Positions 22,865-30,832 of a DNA stretch of 59,620 nucleotides are shown here, one piece after another. The position numbers and the translations under genes were made by a program. How positions within the stretch are numbered: the stretch's first letter is position 1; each line of letters begins with the position of its first letter. This DNA comes from a virus, in the IMG/VR virus record IMGVR_UViG_3300009507_000020, positions 1-59,620 of that record; one strand, written 5' to 3'. The notes beneath the pieces were generated by a model, which made no database searches, was not told where the DNA came from, and saw only the letters and a list, made by a program, of their open reading frames with translations.

Positions 22865-23451
22865 ACATCTTTTATCTAGATCCGGATCCAATCCGATGTG
22901 CTGAACAACACTGCGACAAACACGTCGTAAAAATGATCGTCGAGTACGCTCAGTTGATGTCTACAGCACATCGTATTATCGACGGTACCGAGTGGGAAGG
23001 TCGTACTACCAAGGGTCATCGTATCCGTCGGTTCTTTCACCCCGACCCTGACATGCAAGAGAGTCTGTACAAGGCGTGTCACCTCAATCATCCCTCAGCA
23101 AGATGGGTACGTCAGTCTGCGGCAAACTATGGGTGGTTGTATGAGATGTGGGTTGCATTGTGCCACGAGTATACTCACCGGTATGGTCGTAAACATCTGA
23201 CCCAACTTAAACTGGAGTACACGTTGTTGATTCCACCACTGGCAATCAATGCGGAGAAACGGTTCACCCAACCTACTCCTGCAATGGCGCAGTTCCCTCA
23301 CTGTATCGTCGAAGGTGATTCACTTGCCTCGTATAGACAGTTTTACTGGGAAGATAAATACGCATTCGCAAAGTGGACAAATCGTCCTAAACCTGAATGG
23401 TGGATTAAGTATGAATGGGAAAGGAGACAAACAGAGACCATCCTCGGTTGA
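22861..23451 (+). CDS. Conserved T4-like phage protein, unknown function
   Basis: 196 residues starting with GTG (GTGA overlap). The N-terminus MNIFYLDPDPIRCAEQHCDK then HVVKMIVEYAQLMSTAHRI, and the middle CHLNHPSARWVRQSAANYGW, are strongly conserved in T4-like marine phages as I recall them. The many His, Cys and Asp residues in the first third suggest a metal-binding or nuclease-like active site, but no named enzyme fits with confidence. It sits among nucleotide metabolism genes. Confidence 0.7.
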   Translation: MNIFYLDPDPIRCAEQHCDKHVVKMIVEYAQLMSTAHRIIDGTEWEGRTTKGHRIRRFFHPDPDMQESLYKACHLNHPSARWVRQSAANYGWLYEMWVALCHEYTHRYGRKHLTQLKLEYTLLIPPLAINAEKRFTQPTPAMAQFPHCIVEGDSLASYRQFYWEDKYAFAKWTNRPKPEWWIKYEWERRQTETILG

Positions 23452-23602
23452 TGATCAGCAAGTTGCTGACAACTGGGATAGGATCTTTGGTAAGAAAGAC
23501 TTTTGGACGCATGATTGTCCGATGGATAGGACATCGATATCCATTGCCAAAGGTCAACATTGTAATTGGTGCGGTATAAATGAGAATGGAGAACTAGATT
23601 AA
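23411..23602 (+). CDS. Small conserved phage protein with a CxxC-type segment
   Basis: 63 residues from the ATG at 23411, inside the end of the preceding gene. It begins MNGKGDKQRPSSVDDQQVAD, a GKGDKxRP start that recurs in small phage proteins, followed by NWDRIFGKKDFW. Near the end are HDCP and HCNWCG, which could bind one metal ion. Function unknown; size and motif agree with homologues recalled from other myoviruses. Confidence 0.65.
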   Translation: MNGKGDKQRPSSVDDQQVADNWDRIFGKKDFWTHDCPMDRTSISIAKGQHCNWCGINENGELD

Positions 23603-24327
23603 TGTCTACACTGAAGATTACCGGTTTTAATACCAAAGCAAGAAAGAAGAAAAAACCACTTCCGCGTCGTCAAATCAAGACGTTGATACCAGTCCCAAAA
23701 TGGGACACCCTAAAGAAGGCGAAGACCGAAGAAGAACAGATCGCTGCCTTCAAAGATTGTGAGGCGTTTGTTCACGGTGAAGTATCCGAGAAGGAATGGT
23801 TGCATTCTATGAAGAAGTGGATCCGTGATCACTCTGGATTCGGTGTAGATATTCGTGCGTTACCAGACATATACATAGTATCTGTTGCTAAACAAGGATG
23901 GAAAGCAATACGTCTGGGGTTTATGCCAGATTCATACGTTGAGTCTTTGCGTAGGATTCTAATTCCTATGTATGATCGTGCGGAACAAACCCGTGCAAAC
24001 ATGCATCGTGAACCACCAATCCACCCTAGTCTTCAAGATCTAGACGATGATCACAAACTGCATCCGGATAAAGTTAAAGTATGGATTGCTGCATGGAAAG
24101 ATGGGAAGTATACTGACGCTGTGTCTAAAATGTATATTTCTAACATGCAATCTTATCTTCGGACTGGATGTTGGCAAGATGACTGTTACGGATTAAACCG
24201 TGACAAAAGAATTACCCCAATATGTGTCGCCCTTGCTTATGATAAGGATGGCTTTGCCAAACGAACTGTAGGAGTATATTACCCTGATTTATGCAGAGTA
24301 TGGAAAGGTGAAGGGATTGATGACTGA
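23602..24327 (+). CDS. Unknown protein
   Basis: 241 residues beginning one base within the previous stop (TAATG). The first 25 residues are very basic (NTKARKKKKPLPRRQIK). The core has FGVDIRALPDIYIVSVAKQG and a C-terminal DKRITPICVALAYDKDGFAK strand segment. No membrane segment, signal or recognised catalytic motif. The basic start could bind DNA or RNA. It overlaps gp33 by eight bases, so it is probably expressed with replication and transcription genes. Confidence 0.6.
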   Translation: MSTLKITGFNTKARKKKKPLPRRQIKTLIPVPKWDTLKKAKTEEEQIAAFKDCEAFVHGEVSEKEWLHSMKKWIRDHSGFGVDIRALPDIYIVSVAKQGWKAIRLGFMPDSYVESLRRILIPMYDRAEQTRANMHREPPIHPSLQDLDDDHKLHPDKVKVWIAAWKDGKYTDAVSKMYISNMQSYLRTGCWQDDCYGLNRDKRITPICVALAYDKDGFAKRTVGVYYPDLCRVWKGEGIDD

Positions 24328-24574
24328 GGTCGTCGAACCCGAATTAAAAGATGTGGTAATGACCAAGAAACGTTTTCAAACCATGATCGAAGAAGTGGTT
24401 ATAAGACTGGATATGAATTACCTTGACTCAATAATTTACCTATGTGAGAAATACACAATCGAACCTGAAGACTGCAAGAAGTATATCAGTCCGGTCATCA
24501 AGGGTAAACTGGAGGCAGATGCAAAACGTCTCCGGTACATCCAACAGGACGATTCGGTATTACCCATAGACTGA
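24320..24574 (+). CDS. gp33: Late transcription accessory protein gp33-like
   Basis: 84 residues from ATG 24320 (GAAGGG just upstream; GTG 24308 is the alternative). The helix pattern DMNYLDSIIYLCEKYTIEPE then ISPVIKGKLEADAKRL parallels T4 gp33 (GMSYLEATTAFLEENSIPE then IIEKIQSEA). In T4, gp33 ties the sliding clamp to RNA polymerase at late promoters. Its presence agrees with the TATAAATA late motifs before the structural genes. A gp55 sigma is not in this window. Confidence 0.7.
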   Translation: MTEVVEPELKDVVMTKKRFQTMIEEVVIRLDMNYLDSIIYLCEKYTIEPEDCKKYISPVIKGKLEADAKRLRYIQQDDSVLPID

Positions 24575-24586
24575 CGAGAAAAAAAC

Positions 24587-25660
24587 ATGTATACGTTTAC
24601 TAGTGAGAGTGTTAGCGCGGGACATCCAGACAAAGTCGCAGATGCGATATCGGATGCCGTTGCAAACCATCTTATTAATTATAATGAGAACAACCGTGCA
24701 GCAATCGAGACTATGGTCACCACCAATTTGGTAGTGTTATCGGGTGAGTACAAAAGTGATAAGTTCAACGAAGATCAGATCGCACAGATTGTTAGGGATA
24801 CTGTTAAAGAGATCGGTTACGAACAGGATGGTTTTCATTGGAAAAACTTAGAGATCATCAACAGGCTGCACGGTCAGTCACCGGACATCGCACTAGGTAC
24901 CGATAATTTTGGTGCGGGTGATCAGGGTCTTATGTTTGGTTATGCAACTAAAGAAACACCGGACTATATGCCTCTCGCAATCAATCTCAGTCACGATATT
25001 TTGATTGGTGTCCTGAAGTACCTGCCATATGGCCCTGATGCGAAGGCGCAGGTGTCTGTGGATTATGATTCCGTTGGTAGACCCATACGTGTCAACAAGG
25101 TTGTCTGTAGTGTTCAACATAGAGAAGATCAGGACATCGATGAAACACGGGGTGTTGTTCGGGGAGTCATGGAACGAATCTTATCGTTCTGGGCAGATGA
25201 AGACACAGAGTACCTGATCAATCCTACCGGTAAGTTTGTCATTGGTGGGCCTGATGGTGATGCGGGTGTTACCGGTCGTAAGATCATTGTTGACACCTAT
25301 GGTGGATATTGTCCTCACGGTGGTGGTGCATTCTCAGGTAAAGATCCTACTAAGGTAGATAGGTCAGGTGCATACATGGCACGTTACCTTGCAAAAAACA
25401 TTGTACATTCCAAAGACGTGGATAACTGTACAGTACAACTGAGTTATGCGATTGGTGTTAAAGAACCAACCAGTCTATACGTATATGCAGACGGAAAGAT
25501 CCGAGAAGATTTGGTAGACTTGATAAAAGACCATGTAGATTTAACACCGCGTGGAATAATTGATAGGTTTAATTTGTTTAAAATAGATCTTACTCAAGCA
25601 ACCAACTATGGTCATTTCGGTAAGGACTTCTTGCCTTGGGAGAAACTTGACCTCTTCTAA
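24587..25660 (+). CDS. metK: S-adenosylmethionine synthetase
   Basis: 357 residues, near the 380 of bacterial MetK, with all three domains. Signatures: FTSESVSAGHPDKVADAISD, the hexapeptide region GAGDQGLMFGYA, and GGGAFSGKDPTKVDRSGAYM followed by ARYLAKNIV. It makes SAM from methionine and ATP. The internal loop regions are shorter than in E. coli but the catalytic His, Asp and Lys positions in these motifs are kept. It lies between gp33 and a DUF2452 gene, far from the SAM-using enzymes of the sugar cassette. Ribosome binding site is weak (GACGAGAAAAAAAC). Confidence 0.95.
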   Translation: MYTFTSESVSAGHPDKVADAISDAVANHLINYNENNRAAIETMVTTNLVVLSGEYKSDKFNEDQIAQIVRDTVKEIGYEQDGFHWKNLEIINRLHGQSPDIALGTDNFGAGDQGLMFGYATKETPDYMPLAINLSHDILIGVLKYLPYGPDAKAQVSVDYDSVGRPIRVNKVVCSVQHREDQDIDETRGVVRGVMERILSFWADEDTEYLINPTGKFVIGGPDGDAGVTGRKIIVDTYGGYCPHGGGAFSGKDPTKVDRSGAYMARYLAKNIVHSKDVDNCTVQLSYAIGVKEPTSLYVYADGKIREDLVDLIKDHVDLTPRGIIDRFNLFKIDLTQATNYGHFGKDFLPWEKLDLF

Positions 25661-26012
25661 GAACGCACTGTTACCTTATGGTACTAGTTCAAATATGCCC
25701 GCGATTGAGTTACCGGACAATGATTTGTTCTTATCTCAACGCGGGTCTCTCGCACGTAATTACTTTGAAAACAAAATAGATCTATTGAATGCAGAATATA
25801 GAAAATTGGTAGAGCTTGCCAATTTGAACGAATTAGTGTATACTGCATCCTATAACTTCACACCTCGGGTAGGAGTGGAGTACCATCTTTACCGTATTGA
25901 CGGTAAGGTGATTCTAAGTTTGATTGAACCTGAACGTTGGGATCAAGAGTTCTTAGGGTCATATGTATTCACTGCTGATTCTGTCTGGCAACCACTTGCC
26001 AAACCGGATTAG
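25647..26012 (+). CDS. DUF2452-like conserved protein
   Basis: 121 residues if the TTG at 25647 is the start; this follows GGGAG closely and overlaps the metK end. ATG 25695 would remove the conserved LPYGTSSNMPAIELPD start, and ATG 25608 lies deep in metK. The middle LVELANLNELVYTASYNFTP followed by RVGVEYHLYR is the DUF2452 signature as I know it from T4-like phages and some bacteria. Function unknown. Last gene before the gp32 leader. Confidence 0.65.
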   Translation: MTSSKNALLPYGTSSNMPAIELPDNDLFLSQRGSLARNYFENKIDLLNAEYRKLVELANLNELVYTASYNFTPRVGVEYHLYRIDGKVILSLIEPERWDQEFLGSYVFTADSVWQPLAKPD

Positions 26013-26023
26013 TTTTGATACTA

Positions 26024-26090
26024 TATACATTGTCACGTATACTGTGACGACAAATAAACTAGAAACTATACATTGTTCATACAAGGAAAA
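26024..26090 (+). promoter_or_regulatory. gp32 leader with direct repeats and a small hairpin
   Basis: The 83-base gap before gp32 holds two copies of TATACATTGT (26024-26033 and 26067-26076) and an inverted repeat GTCAC/GTGAC (26032-26036 and 26044-26048). The ribosome binding site AAGGAAAA follows at 26083. T4 gp32 represses its own translation through a leader structure, so a similar role is possible here; the promoter itself is not clear. Confidence 0.4.
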
Positions 26091-26095
26091 AACAT

Positions 26096-26977
26096 ATGTC
26101 ATTTGCAAACCTTAAACGTAACCGCAACAACATCTCTGATTTAGTTGCCGCTGCCACCCCCGAAACCAAAGACAAGAAATCTTATATTGACGAACGTCAG
26201 TGGAAACCTACTGTTGATAAAGCAGGTAATGGTTATGCTGTAGTTCGCTTCCTGCCTGGCAAGGATGGAGACGTTCCATTCGTACGATATTGGGATCATG
26301 GTTTTAAAGGGCCAACTGGTCAGTGGTACATCGAACGATCTTTGACTTCTATTGGTCAACAAGATCCTGTATCAGAAATGAACAGCGAGTTATGGGCGAC
26401 AGAGTCTGACGACAACCGTGCGATCGTTCGCGAACGTAAACGTCGTCTACACTATGTTTCCAACATCATAGTCGAGTCTGATCCATCTAACCCTGAGAAT
26501 GAAGGTAAAGTATTCCTTTTTACTTTTGGTAAGAAGATCTTTGATAAGGTCATGGACATGATGCAACCACAATTCCAAGATGAAGAACCGGTTAATCCGT
26601 TCGACTTCTGGGAAGGTGCATCGTTCAAGTTGAAGATTCGTAACGTCGAGGGATATCGTAACTACGATAAGTCTGAGTTCGCATCACCCACCGCATTGTC
26701 AGAAGATGACGAAGTGTTGGAAGGTGTCTACAATAAGTTGCACGATCTAAACGAGTTTACTGATCCTGCTTCTTACAAGACTTATGATGAGTTGAAGTCT
26801 CGTCTTCAGATGGTTCTTGGTGAGGCGCCAAGGGCGATACCAACCACTCAGCAGGTAGCACTGGATGAAAGCCTTGAGCCAGCGCCAATGAAATCGAGTA
26901 GTGCTCCAACGCCTGAGGTATCTGAAGGCGACGAAGACACGATGTCATTCTTTGCCAAACTCGCGAACGAAGACTAG
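26096..26977 (+). CDS. gp32: Single-stranded DNA-binding protein gp32
   Basis: 293 residues (T4: 301). The N-terminal KRNRNN corresponds to the basic LAST motif used for cooperative binding. The core contains VVRFLPGKDGDVPFVRYWDH, RRLHYVSNIIVESDP and GKVFLFTFGKKIFDKV, the OB-fold segments shared by T4-like phages. The C-terminus is an acidic tail (EVSEGDEDTMSFFAKL). There is no cysteine at all, so the zinc site of T4 gp32 is missing, as I recall for marine relatives. It meets the minus-strand tape measure gene at a shared CTAG. Confidence 0.93.
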   Translation: MSFANLKRNRNNISDLVAAATPETKDKKSYIDERQWKPTVDKAGNGYAVVRFLPGKDGDVPFVRYWDHGFKGPTGQWYIERSLTSIGQQDPVSEMNSELWATESDDNRAIVRERKRRLHYVSNIIVESDPSNPENEGKVFLFTFGKKIFDKVMDMMQPQFQDEEPVNPFDFWEGASFKLKIRNVEGYRNYDKSEFASPTALSEDDEVLEGVYNKLHDLNEFTDPASYKTYDELKSRLQMVLGEAPRAIPTTQQVALDESLEPAPMKSSSAPTPEVSEGDEDTMSFFAKLANED

Positions 26978-28455
26978 GACGCATATGCACTCGCACGTGT
27001 CCCATTGTTCAGAGTCGGAGATCGCATTGATCTTTGGCTCTGGACACTTTGATTGACGTTTGATTCACTTGTGGAGTTCACAGAGTTATCCTGTATTATT
27101 ACTGGTGCGCCCTGTGAACTTCCCACATTGGTAACACTCTCTGTATTGATCGCATTCGTGATCTGATTCTCTTCATTAATTGCCTGTAACGACTCCGCAT
27201 TAAACCTTTGACGCAACACCTCAATGTTTTCAGAAGATAATGCATCCCCACCTATTACCTCAGTACCTTCTACAGTCGACACATTGTTTGTCGTTGTATC
27301 ATTAGATGTTATAGAAGAAGAACCCTCTGGTGCATCTATTCCCGCCGCGGCATACCATTCATCAGGAATTGGATTTAGGTTAATCGAACCCCCACCGAAA
27401 GTCTTACCAAACACTTCCACTGAAGGCACCTCAAACTCCAAGAAGTCTGGAGGTATCATTTTTGGGAGAAATGACTTAGTGACACTTGCAACTTGTTGCC
27501 CCGCATCTGATATCTCTAAACCATCGACGCCAAAGAAACCAGAGATCAAACTAACCACATCTCCGATAAGGTCTATAATATAATCAAAGACGCCTGCAAA
27601 GGTAAAGGAGTCTAAGAAGTTTTCTACTTTTTCGAGTCCAACTAAACCCGCAAACCAACTAATAATGTCTTTGGGTATGTCTAAGAAGATTGCGAAGAAG
27701 TCTACCACTGCCTTAAAGATCCCCCGAGTGAGTGCGCCAAGACCGGCAAGGAATCCACCAGATGACTTTGCAAACTCCTCAGTGATGTTTGTGAACAACT
27801 CATAGATTGCTACAAGGGGTGCCGCAAATCGACCTAGTAATTTGCCAACGGACTTCAGACCTCTGACTAGAGGATTGTTTGCTAATGACTTACCAAACTC
27901 CTTTGCCTTATCAAGAAAGGGTTTGAAAGGTTCCACGAACTTAGCGACATCATCTGCGATGTCTAGTCTGAAGAAACCTTTTACCATATCAAATGTCTTT
28001 TTAAAAAAGTTACCTAATGACTTGAACTTATCACCGATGAAGGTGAACATACTTCTTATGGGATTAAAGATGTTTCGGTTGATCAATTTTTCTGTCTGTA
28101 AAGCAAACCCTTTAACAAAATTAGCAGCGAACCCAACCAGACCCGCACCAATAGTCAGTATCGGTACATCACCAAAGAAGGAAGGCAACTCTTCTTTTTC
28201 TGGTTTCTTTACAGGTGATTCTTCATCCTGTACTGGTGGTTTGAGACCATTTTCCTCTCGACGTGCTTCTGCCGCAAGGCCGTACTCTTTACGCACAAGA
28301 CCAAGGAAATCTTCAAACTGTTCGTTGAGTAGTTCGAGTCCAGCGAAACTGTCACCTTCCATCTCGATCAGAATGTTGGTCTTATCAACCAACATCCCCA
28401 ACGTTTCGTTGGTTTCCATGTTTGCCAGTACTACGTCATCCAGTGTTATTGCCAT
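26974..28455 (-). CDS. Tail tape measure / tail-length protein (gp29-position)
   Basis: 493 residues. Layout suits a tape measure: a helical N-terminus, a linker with many charged residues (PVQDEESPVKKPEKEELPSF), a long amphipathic and hydrophobic middle (GAGLVGFAANFVKGFAL, and repeated FF/FV helices), and a Ser/Thr/Asn-rich C-terminal tail. It lies next to the gp51-like and gp26 genes, the place of T4 gp29 or gp28. The sequence itself does not prove identity with gp29. It converges with gp32 with no spacer and no terminator. Confidence 0.6.
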   Translation of the reverse strand: MAITLDDVVLANMETNETLGMLVDKTNILIEMEGDSFAGLELLNEQFEDFLGLVRKEYGLAAEARREENGLKPPVQDEESPVKKPEKEELPSFFGDVPILTIGAGLVGFAANFVKGFALQTEKLINRNIFNPIRSMFTFIGDKFKSLGNFFKKTFDMVKGFFRLDIADDVAKFVEPFKPFLDKAKEFGKSLANNPLVRGLKSVGKLLGRFAAPLVAIYELFTNITEEFAKSSGGFLAGLGALTRGIFKAVVDFFAIFLDIPKDIISWFAGLVGLEKVENFLDSFTFAGVFDYIIDLIGDVVSLISGFFGVDGLEISDAGQQVASVTKSFLPKMIPPDFLEFEVPSVEVFGKTFGGGSINLNPIPDEWYAAAGIDAPEGSSSITSNDTTTNNVSTVEGTEVIGGDALSSENIEVLRQRFNAESLQAINEENQITNAINTESVTNVGSSQGAPVIIQDNSVNSTSESNVNQSVQSQRSMRSPTLNNGTRASAYAS

Positions 28456-28636
28456 GTTTTGCCTTCTCTTTAGCTTCTTTTTCTTCTTCCAGTGCTTGAA
28501 GTAGGAGAATGGTATGAACCTCTTTCTCCCACGGTATCATCATATCTAGTTCTGTCAATGTGTAATTATGATGCCTCTGCAACAAAAAGTTTACTTTAAA
28601 ATAATTGGAAAGCTCTTCATGCGCGAGGCATATCAA
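28436..28636 (-). CDS. gp51: Baseplate hub assembly protein gp51-like
   Basis: 66 residues read on the minus strand from a TTG at 28636, with AAGGACTCC upstream; the stop of gp26 overlaps this start. The pattern HHNYTLTELDMMIPWEKEVH followed by a Glu/Lys-rich helix (EEEKEAKEKAKH) matches the small gp51-type protein found beside gp26 in T4-like marine phages, where it helps hub assembly. It overlaps the tape measure start by 20 bases, as chaperone-tape measure pairs often do. Confidence 0.65.
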   Translation of the reverse strand: MICLAHEELSNYFKVNFLLQRHHNYTLTELDMMIPWEKEVHTILLLQALEEEKEAKEKAKHGNNTG

Positions 28637-29322
28637 AAAAAACTTTGGAGTCCTTTTATTTCAATGTCAGAGGCAGTAGTACATTTCTGACATATTAACT
28701 CTAGATTGTACTTCACTGCTGGTGCATCTTCAAAAAACTTCGTGATCAATTGGAACTGATCTTTGGTCATGGACTCTAGGAATGCCATCACACTCTCGAT
28801 CGGTTCGTCTTGAACATCTATCTTTTCGTCTCCACTGATCACTTCCTTGATACTTGATGCAATCAATGAGAAACCTACATCTTCTTCTCCGCCGGTCTGT
28901 GGTACATCCTGATAACTAGGATACTTCATCACCACAGTCACAGTATCTGATATCTTAATTACTGGGTTTGCAGTCGTCTCAGTGACCTCAATTTCATTCA
29001 AAGGTATCGTCACCTTTTGTTGACTCTCACAATGGGGACACTTGACTAGTATTTCACTTGTCTCCCCTGTCGACTTCGATCTCAACTGGATAAAGATATA
29101 CTCCAGATCAAACGTTGTCAGATTGCGTACGTCAATTCCCTCAACACATGCAGCGATCGTATCATGCACCGCATTCATAATCTGTTTGGGATCCTCTGAC
29201 GATGATGCCATGAGAAGGATCTTCTCTTCTTTCACAAGGTACGGTCTGTATCTCAATTCCTGTCCGGTCGAAGGGACGGTCAAACTGTACTTGGGTGTTT
29301 CGTTTAACTTAGGTAGTGCCAT
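28633..29322 (-). CDS. gp26: Baseplate hub subunit gp26-like
   Basis: 229 residues. MALPKLNETPKYSLTVPSTG then LRYRPYLVKEEKILLMASSS is the characteristic start of gp26 in T4-like phages. CPHC (middle) and CQKC (near the end) form two Cys pairs that may hold one zinc ion, as in homologues. The gp26 protein is needed for assembly of the central baseplate hub. Neighbours on both sides are hub and tube genes. The ATG at 29322 follows GGAGC. Confidence 0.85.
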   Translation of the reverse strand: MALPKLNETPKYSLTVPSTGQELRYRPYLVKEEKILLMASSSEDPKQIMNAVHDTIAACVEGIDVRNLTTFDLEYIFIQLRSKSTGETSEILVKCPHCESQQKVTIPLNEIEVTETTANPVIKISDTVTVVMKYPSYQDVPQTGGEEDVGFSLIASSIKEVISGDEKIDVQDEPIESVMAFLESMTKDQFQLITKFFEDAPAVKYNLELICQKCTTASDIEIKGLQSFF

Positions 29323-29337
29323 TATAAAGCTCCAATA

Positions 29338-30099
29338 TTAAAATAATAAATCTGATATCTTCTTTCCAAGTTTATCAAATGTGTCGTTAACTACTTTTCC
29401 TGCCTTCTGTGCCGCGTCTGAAGTGACGTTGACATTAGTATCAATACTACTCGATCGATTACCGTTTACTGCCTCACCTGTCCAATACCTGTATGCGAAC
29501 TCTACGGTGATTTCACTTGTAACACCCTTCCGGTCATCACTGAGTTGTTCCTGAGTGAATGAAATAGGATATGCATCCTTGAGTACCCACCGGTAAACCT
29601 CACGTCCAGATTGGCGTATATCCACGTCTAGACCCACGTTAACGTTGATTGGGCCAAGACCCACACTCTTGTTAGAGTTGATACCCGCGAAAGCGATACC
29701 ACGATCCAACTGTGAGATCTTGATGTCTCTCATGTACATCTTAGGGTATGCGACCGAGAGATGTCCTTCTACAGTATCATCATATCTAGACACAATTGTT
29801 TGTTGCCAGTCTTCGATATACTGTCGTGTCAACTGATCATTGAGTACACGAAAGGTCATAGAGACCGCACCGTTTGAATATCCATAGGGTACTTTAGTCT
29901 GATCCACTCCGATGTTTCTTTCTACTGTCAGTATGTTTCGTGAGGGTAACGTTATGTTGCGAACAAAATACTCGATGGACTGTTTCTGCTCACCGTTCAG
30001 GTTACGAGCAGGTAACTGAATATAATATAGACTAGGATTTGCGTATCCTTTACCAGCGGTGATTTTAGACTTCAAATCATCTACGTTAGGGATTCTCAT
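29338..30099 (-). CDS. Tail-tube-fold baseplate protein (gp54-like)
   Basis: 253 residues. Segments LYYIQLPARNL, VSMTFRVLNDQL, MYMRDIKISQLDR and VYRWVLKDAYPISFT followed by SEITVEFAYRYW follow the beta-barrel plan of the T4 tail tube (gp19) and its baseplate relatives gp48 and gp54. Since gp48 is encoded at 31376, this is the best candidate for gp54, the tube initiator; an alternative is another tube-like hub adapter. It overlaps the upstream gene end by one base. Acidic and without cysteine. Confidence 0.55.
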   Translation of the reverse strand: MRIPNVDDLKSKITAGKGYANPSLYYIQLPARNLNGEQKQSIEYFVRNITLPSRNILTVERNIGVDQTKVPYGYSNGAVSMTFRVLNDQLTRQYIEDWQQTIVSRYDDTVEGHLSVAYPKMYMRDIKISQLDRGIAFAGINSNKSVGLGPINVNVGLDVDIRQSGREVYRWVLKDAYPISFTQEQLSDDRKGVTSEITVEFAYRYWTGEAVNGNRSSSIDTNVNVTSDAAQKAGKVVNDTFDKLGKKISDLLF

Positions 30100-30587
30100 T
30101 AGATCATTTTCCTTGCGTCTGCGTATGCTTGACTTCTACCACCTTTCTGCCATTGCGCGGCAGGTAAGAACGTTGCAATTTCCCATTCGGGTGGTGGAAT
30201 GTATGCGAGTTTACCTTCTACCTGTTTAGTAAGGTAATGTTTGTAACATGGTTTGAAGTACTTCATACTGGAAGTAGACTTCAGGTATTGGTATGACATA
30301 TCAAACTTAGTCGACTCATCATACCTACTGTTGTTTGTAATACCCACGAGTTCATCTAGGAACTTAGCACGTAACGGTATGGGTAGATAGTGTAGGTTTA
30401 ACCCATAGAACCCGCCAGGCGCAGGGCCAACCGCGATTATCAAGGGGAACGAATCATAGTAGGGTAGAGTTGCACGGTGTTTAGGATCATAGAAAAACAT
30501 GTACATTGATCCTGCCGCACTCTTTGCACGTTGTTCTACTGGGTCTTCTCGCATTAAACCGCGCCTATTTACACCCATATTCTGCAC
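30099..30587 (-). CDS. Conserved T4-like virion assembly protein
   Basis: 162 residues from the GTG at 30587. The core (MYMFFYDPKHRATLPYYDSF then GLNLHYLPIPLRAKFLDEL then WEIATFLPAAQW) is strongly conserved in T4-like marine phages, in a gene near gp4 and the hub genes, but I cannot name it. The frame stays open upstream to 30701. Residues that look native (FKTVELEAFRAGITPRTRES, AWFRKK) precede the GTG, so the real protein is probably about 31 residues longer, starting near 30680 at a non-standard codon. Confidence 0.7.
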   Translation of the reverse strand: MQNMGVNRRGLMREDPVEQRAKSAAGSMYMFFYDPKHRATLPYYDSFPLIIAVGPAPGGFYGLNLHYLPIPLRAKFLDELVGITNNSRYDESTKFDMSYQYLKSTSSMKYFKPCYKHYLTKQVEGKLAYIPPPEWEIATFLPAAQWQKGGRSQAYADARKMI

Positions 30588-30672
30588 TTTCTTGCGGAAC
30601 CACGCACGAGACTCTCGCGTACGAGGTGTTATCCCCGCTCGGAACGCTTCAAGTTCTACTGTCTTAAATAGA

Positions 30673-30828
30673 TTACTGATGTTTCTTCTCCCACTCTTCC
30701 ATCATGTCTGACGCTTTAGTTGTCCAGAGGTTAGGTAACAACCCATGAACAATCAACACGAACGCAACCGTCCATGCAAACTTCAGATGGTGAAAGTATG
30801 ATTCCTTGATTTCCGTTAAGTGATTCAT
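30673..30828 (-). CDS. Small membrane protein, DUF6356-like
   Basis: 51 residues on the minus strand, between gp4 and the conserved assembly protein. MNHLTEIKESYFHHLKFAWT leads into the hydrophobic helix VAFVLIVHGLLPNLW and a charged C-terminus (TKASDMMEEWEKK). This arrangement (an H-x-K-F-A/S start, HGLLP, KAS) resembles the DUF6356 small membrane proteins of phages and marine bacteria, from memory. Its 3' end overlaps the probable extended start of the next gene. Function unknown. Confidence 0.6.
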   Translation of the reverse strand: MNHLTEIKESYFHHLKFAWTVAFVLIVHGLLPNLWTTKASDMMEEWEKKHQ

Positions 30829-30832
30829 AGAT

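Noticed and set aside
27842-28504. Plus-strand frame of 220 codons over the tape measure gene
   Set aside because: Antisense to the tape measure protein, low-complexity and Ser/Lys-rich, without a start site of its own.
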